This document shows positions 59,225 to 62,982 of a stretch of DNA of 62,982 nt, piece by piece. This stretch comes from Thermoguttaceae bacterium. Its GTDB lineage: Bacteria > Planctomycetota > Planctomycetia > Pirellulales > Thermoguttaceae. The stretch's first letter is position 1, and every line of letters starts with the position of its first letter. The notes under the pieces were generated by a model that was not told the origin of the DNA, did no database searches, and saw only the letters and a list, made by a program, of their open reading frames with translations. Location of the stretch: assembly GCA_017447745.1 (NCBI GenBank), contig JAFSMW010000158.1, positions 1 through 62,982 of the forward strand, read 5' to 3'. A program made the position numbers and the translations under genes.

Positions 59225-60967
59225 TCAATCTTGTGACGGATTCTCTGAAGGATATTTTCCCCGGAGCGGACAATTTGAATACGGGCACGTGTCGCAATTG
59301 ACAACCTTAAGATCATGAGGATACCAGACTTCGTCATAAGCGGCCTGAGGATCTTCACCCAGCTCAACGGCTTTATCAGCCGCGGCTTGAGCTTGCTGCT
59401 TTTGTCCTTCTTCGTATTCGTGATTGTCAAGAAAATCCTGGTAGGCGATTGCAGCTTCTTCGTCGGTTCCATTCTTTTCGAAAACCTTAATACGTTCTCT
59501 TGCTGCATCGTTTTCACGACGATGTTCATCATGCTTGACTCGACCTTGAAAACCAATCGAATCAAAGGGAAGCGCGCGTCCCCAGTTAAACATGTTGCAT
59601 ACTCTCCAATCGGTCGGAAGATCGGTTGTCCCCATCGGTTGCAAGCCTGCGTTGCTTCCACAAATTATATTGTCAGGAATATAATCCTTCGTAAAAATGA
59701 ATTTTTGTCCAGTCTCTAGATCTGTTACATAAACAAACAAACGTACGGTTTTTTTGATATTGGGCGTATCGTCAAACAGGGGGAAAAGAAGAGTATTGTC
59801 AATCCCATACAGGCATGAATCCATTGAAATCGGAGTTGGCTTTCCTCGTCTTTCAACAGTCAATGGAACAGATTCGCCCGGTTTAACAGGCTGTGTTTTT
59901 CGAACTAAACCACGCATGCCGTCCAGAGACGATGTCGGCGCATCAAAACTGGAAAGAAAAGTAAAGCTGTTTGCAATTGAATTTTGACCGCGAAAATGTC
60001 GGCTCTTAATTGCATCGTTAAACGTAACGTTGAATTCCAAACGATAATCAAGGTCGACCAGCAATGAGCTGTCTTTATTACATAACCAAATAATAAACGT
60101 TGAGTACTTGGGATCAAATATCAAACGTTCAGGAAGCAGCAGATTAGGTCGTCTGTCAACTACTTTTTTGGTAATGATTGCCAAAACAATTGCAGAAATT
60201 AACGTCAAGACAAACCAATGAATCATCAACAGGAAAAAACTGATTTGTTTATCTTCGGCGCTGCCCCATAAGGATAAGACCGAGTTCCTGATGGCGTCGT
60301 CTGGTTCGCTGGTATTTATGAATACCTTGTAAACGCATGTAAAAAACAGTGTAATGACCAACAAAAGAAACAGGTAACGAAAACACAAGGCTATTCCATT
60401 GCAGTGGAACAACCACAAACCCCAGGAATCAAGCCAACCTTTTCCAGGACCCAAAAAACGAACGTTATAAGCTCGACGGAACAACTCGCTTTTACGATTT
60501 AATTTGGCAACCTTTTCCCATTCTTCTCTGGTCTTACAGTGAGTAGCGTCAACGCCTTCGTACCATTTAAAAAAACATTCGTATTTAACAGGCGCTTTGT
60601 CTGACTTCGGACGATTCTGGTTTAGAATTCGAAATACCCACGCAGCGGGAACGCAAATAAAGAGGTAATACAAAATGTCCCGAAAAGATTGCCACTTGTT
60701 AATATGGAATGTGGTCAAGAATTTAACGAGGTCAACAATTCGCTCCCAATTGGTTATGATAGTTACAATAACAATGGCAACCAAAAGAATGGTTATGCTT
60801 CTGTTCAATTCCAAGGTTAAAGGCGCTGAAACAGAACTCAAACATTTGTCAACAGACAAAAATGAAAAGTCAATGGAAGAATCTGTAAATTCCATTGCTT
60901 GAGACGACGTAGTCAGGCAAACAAGCAGCAGCAAAAAGGAAGCCATGAAAGTAACCAGTTTTTTCAT
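59225..60967 (-). CDS. Uncharacterised exported/membrane protein with C-terminal Cys cluster (580 aa)
   Basis: A signal peptide (1-24, ending SSQA) leads to membrane segments at about 57-76, 95-114, 190-215 and 243-268. The stretch between the last two (DDAIRNSVLSLWGSAEDK) and the following VDRRPNLLLPERLIFDPKYS with SLLVDLDYRLEFNV recall the layout of an inward-rectifier K channel: helix, pore loop, helix, beta-sandwich. The TxGYG selectivity filter is absent, though, so channel function is doubtful. A charged helical tail (about 485-555) ends in CDTCPYSNCPLRGKYP, a CxxCPxxxCP motif that may hold a metal or a disulphide. AAGGAG is placed well before ATG 60967. No family is recognised with confidence. 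Confidence 0.65.
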   Translation of the reverse strand: MKKLVTFMASFLLLLVCLTTSSQAMEFTDSSIDFSFLSVDKCLSSVSAPLTLELNRSITILLVAIVIVTIITNWERIVDLVKFLTTFHINKWQSFRDILYYLFICVPAAWVFRILNQNRPKSDKAPVKYECFFKWYEGVDATHCKTREEWEKVAKLNRKSELFRRAYNVRFLGPGKGWLDSWGLWLFHCNGIALCFRYLFLLLVITLFFTCVYKVFINTSEPDDAIRNSVLSLWGSAEDKQISFFLLMIHWFVLTLISAIVLAIITKKVVDRRPNLLLPERLIFDPKYSTFIIWLCNKDSSLLVDLDYRLEFNVTFNDAIKSRHFRGQNSIANSFTFLSSFDAPTSSLDGMRGLVRKTQPVKPGESVPLTVERRGKPTPISMDSCLYGIDNTLLFPLFDDTPNIKKTVRLFVYVTDLETGQKFIFTKDYIPDNIICGSNAGLQPMGTTDLPTDWRVCNMFNWGRALPFDSIGFQGRVKHDEHRRENDAARERIKVFEKNGTDEEAAIAYQDFLDNHEYEEGQKQQAQAAADKAVELGEDPQAAYDEVWYPHDLKVVNCDTCPYSNCPLRGKYPSENPSQD

Positions 60968-61310
60968 TATGAACTCCTTAAATTAATCAAAGGCTCTCTA
61001 ATAAAATCCATGGGTAAAAAACGTTGAAAACAGGCATACTCAAAGATAATATCTCAATTTGTTGCTCAAATTTTTTACAACTACAACAAATGGAAAATAT
61101 ATCCAATAAATAGTATATTCAATTTAACATCTGATTACAAGGGGGTTCTCTCAGAAAAAACATAAAAATTCTGAAAAACGATAAATATTCCCCTCTCGCC
61201 CGCGGGACGTCTGAATGCGTTAAAACAGGATGCATTCTGCTGTATGCGGATTTGTCTAACCAGCTCCGCACGCTATTTATTAGGCGAAATTGCTTGATTA
61301 AACTGGAATA
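60968..61310. other. AT-rich intergenic region
   Basis: 343 nt between two minus-strand genes. The left end carries the ribosome-binding site of the 580-aa protein. I see no gene or repeat family member and no promoter I can place with confidence. Confidence 0.5.
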
Positions 61311-62564
61311 TTATTCGTCTATTAGTGAAATATGAGCGCCGACGTTTGTCAGTTTTTCTATTATATTGCTGTATCCTCTCAAGATGTGTTCTATATTGCT
61401 TATGGTTGTTGTTCCTTTTGCAATTAATCCCGCTATTATCATTGCTGCGCCGGCTCTCAGATCTGTTGCTTCTATATCTTTTCCTTCAAATGTTGACGGT
61501 TCTATTATTGCGACAGATTGATCTTTCACCGTTATCCTGGCGCCCATTTCTACCAGATACGGTATATGCATGAACCTGTTTTCCCATATCGTTTCTGTTA
61601 CGGTTGACTTTCCTGTACTTTGCGTTAGCAGTATGGTGAATGGTTGCTGAAGGTCTGTTGGAAAACCTGGATATAATGCCGTTATTATTTCTGTTGGTTT
61701 GTATTTTTCTTTTTTTGTTATGATTGCGTAGTCCGTACCGATTTTAATATTTACTCCGATTTCTTGCAGTTTTGATATAAATGATTCCAGGTGTTCTGGT
61801 ATTATATTTTCAATTCTCAGATTCTCGCCGCACAACGCTGCTAATGCCATATACGTACCGGCTTCGATTCTATCTGGAATAACTTCTGCGAAGCAGCCGT
61901 GCAACTGTTCTACTCCTGTAATTACAATTCTTCCTGTTCCTGCTCCTGAAATTTTCGCTCCCATTTTATTTAAGAGCGTTGCAACGTTTACTATTTCCGG
62001 TTCTAATGAAACATTCTCTATAACTGTCGTTCCCGTTGCTTTTACTGCTGCCAGCATTAAATTTATTGTTGCTCCAACTGACGCTATATCCAGATAAATG
62101 TTGGCTCCTCTCAGTTCTTGCGCCTCTATTGTGTATTTGTTATCGTCGACGGTTACGGTTGCCCCCAGAGCCTCAAATCCTTTTAGATGTATGTCGATTG
62201 GTCGCGCTCCGATTCCACATCCTCCTGGAAAACACACAATTGCTTTTTTGAATTTCGCCAGCAGCGCCCCCATAAAATAATAAGACGCTCTTAGTTTACT
62301 TGAGATCTCTTCCGGAATAGGATTATTTTTAACCGTGGCTGGATGTATTTCCATCACGCTTTGTTTTCTTGTTACTTCTGCTCCAAGGAATTCCAGAATT
62401 TCGCATAGAGCTTCGATGTCGGATATGTCTGGTATGTTATCTAATATTACGTTATCATCTGCAAGCAGAGCTGCAGGAACCAGGGCTACAGAACTATTTT
62501 TAGCGCCGCTTATTCTTATCGTTCCTGTTACCGGAAAGCGACCCTCTATTTTGATTTTTCTCAT
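61311..62564 (-). CDS. murA: UDP-N-acetylglucosamine 1-carboxyvinyltransferase MurA, foreign codon use
   Basis: A 417-aa enzyme that transfers enolpyruvate from PEP to UDP-GlcNAc, the first step of peptidoglycan synthesis. The N terminus RKIKIEGRFPVTGTIRISGA with KNSSVALVPAALL and the reactive loop FPGGCGIGARPIDIHLKG (nucleophile Cys116) are intact, and VPTDLQQPF-type residues (FPTDLQQPFTILL) are present. The codon use is unlike the rest of the window: many ATA Ile, AGA/AGG Arg and CCA Pro codons, against CGN Arg, ATT/ATC Ile and CCG Pro elsewhere. The protein resembles Firmicutes-type MurA more than planctomycetal ones to my eye, so horizontal transfer is likely (inference). A second, native murA may exist elsewhere. 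Confidence 0.93.
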   Translation of the reverse strand: MRKIKIEGRFPVTGTIRISGAKNSSVALVPAALLADDNVILDNIPDISDIEALCEILEFLGAEVTRKQSVMEIHPATVKNNPIPEEISSKLRASYYFMGALLAKFKKAIVCFPGGCGIGARPIDIHLKGFEALGATVTVDDNKYTIEAQELRGANIYLDIASVGATINLMLAAVKATGTTVIENVSLEPEIVNVATLLNKMGAKISGAGTGRIVITGVEQLHGCFAEVIPDRIEAGTYMALAALCGENLRIENIIPEHLESFISKLQEIGVNIKIGTDYAIITKKEKYKPTEIITALYPGFPTDLQQPFTILLTQSTGKSTVTETIWENRFMHIPYLVEMGARITVKDQSVAIIEPSTFEGKDIEATDLRAGAAMIIAGLIAKGTTTISNIEHILRGYSNIIEKLTNVGAHISLIDE

Positions 62565-62693
62565 ATTATGACTATCGCTTTAGTTTATGTTGCGTATATC
62601 TGTTAAACTAGTTTGTTATATTTTTACGATATTGTTTTACTGTAAGCTAGCGCTATATCCGCAAAAAAGTCAATAAGTTCTATTATTAATAAG

Positions 62694-62719
62694 TATACTT
62701 TATTCAATAACAAAGTATA
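62694..62719. repeat. AT-rich inverted repeat upstream of murA
   Basis: TATACTTT-ATTCAATAAC-AAAGTATA, 8-bp perfect arms. Could be an operator or part of the murA promoter region; no confident -35/-10 pair was placed. Confidence 0.5.
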
Positions 62720-62824
62720 GGGGGGGCAAAAATCCAGGTAATTGACGACTCGTCCTGGAGCAGCATTCCTAAAATCTTCAATAGCCAGAGTAGATTATTA
62801 TAAACCAAAACGGTAGAATGATAT

Positions 62825-62851
62825 GGAGTGCAACGGCTTGACGTCGCTTTC
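62825..62851 (+). repeat. GGAGTGCG palindrome, copy F
   Basis: GGAGTGCAACGGC-TT-GACGTCGCTTTC, an imperfect member of the family at 11733. Confidence 0.65.
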
Positions 62852-62882
62852 AGAAAACGCTGGACGTGTGCATAACACACAG

Positions 62883-62982
62883 ACAAAGCAGAAAACCGCC
62901 CTTGGATGTAGGTAAGGTCCCTTACCTACAACTTGACGGCGGCGCCGTCAAGGAAAAAGCGGAAGCCTCCAAAAATCTCAAG
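62883..62982 (+). repeat. Double-hairpin repeat, copy 2 (continues past window end)
   Basis: TGTAGGTAAG-GTCC-CTTACCTACA (62907-62930) followed by CTTGACGGC-GGC-GCCGTCAAG (62931-62951), preceded by GCAGAAAACCGCCC and followed by GGAAAAAGCGGAAGCCTCC. The stems of copy 1 at 58091 are changed here but remain paired. The region between murA and here holds no other gene. Confidence 0.75.

Noticed and set aside
62704..62886. 60-aa minus-strand ORF after murA
   Set aside because: Covers the palindromes only; no protein features.

Overview
The window (about 63 kb) reads as a chromosome segment of a planctomycete, most likely of the order Pirellulales and perhaps a gut-associated, lower-GC lineage (inference from gene content; there is no rRNA marker). 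The clues are a very large PQQ-propeller secreted protein, a J-domain-like protein fused to two SUMF1-type domains, a type II secretion-like pseudopilin operon ending in a giant GspK-like protein, an alternative GlmU, a divergent RNase HII-like protein next to rho, and several small conserved hypotheticals that I associate with that phylum. Promoters that can be read are of the TTGACA-N16/17-TATAAT type, and most long intergenic gaps hold short dispersed hairpin repeats rather than genes.

Layout. 1-1.6 kb: 3' part of ATP-dependent PEP carboxykinase. 2-10.2 kb: exported ankyrin protein, a 1712-aa PQQ/TPR-like exported protein and a GH16 beta-glucanase. 10.2-17.4 kb: small hypothetical, SppA-type protease, TIM-barrel sugar isomerase-like protein, Rho, an RNase HII-like protein and EPSP synthase. 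17.4-21.1 kb: tandem SUMF1-type membrane protein. 21.7-30.9 kb: the pseudopilin operon (GspF, four prepilins, giant GspK-like). 30.9-35.5 kb: pseudo-receiver protein, Na/Pi symporter with PhoU, two TatA proteins with a NUDIX hydrolase, and a small hypothetical. 35.9-39.7 kb: exported beta-helix protein, HAD phosphatase, exported alpha/alpha-toroid protein. 39.9-45.6 kb: CrcB fluoride channel with a BASS-family transporter, then a minus-strand run with SmpB, an FmdB zinc ribbon, alternative GlmU and a TPR membrane protein. 45.9-51.5 kb: DJ-1/PfpI protein, acetolactate synthase, a membrane protein and an orphan FliM/FliN-like (SpoA-domain) protein. 51.7-57.4 kb: tRNA-Pro(TGG), a small hypothetical, a radical-SAM DNA-repair-like protein, RluA-type pseudouridine synthase, AI-2E family permease and an HD phosphohydrolase. 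57.5-63 kb: an AT-rich, accessory-looking stretch with a lipoprotein, a DUF805 protein, a 580-aa membrane protein of unknown role and a MurA with clearly different codon use, bracketed by two copies of a double-hairpin repeat.

The main biology is housekeeping: gluconeogenesis, transcription termination, aromatic and branched amino-acid synthesis, phosphate uptake, Tat export, trans-translation and cell-wall precursor synthesis. Added to it is an envelope and secretion programme of exported propeller, beta-helix, glucanase and pseudopilin proteins. The most unusual items are the dispersed repeats (at least four families, two with compensatory changes in their stems), the giant GspK-like minor pseudopilin with a GspF carrying an extra membrane segment, the orphan C-ring-like SpoA protein, and the likely foreign murA beside an undescribed membrane-protein cluster.
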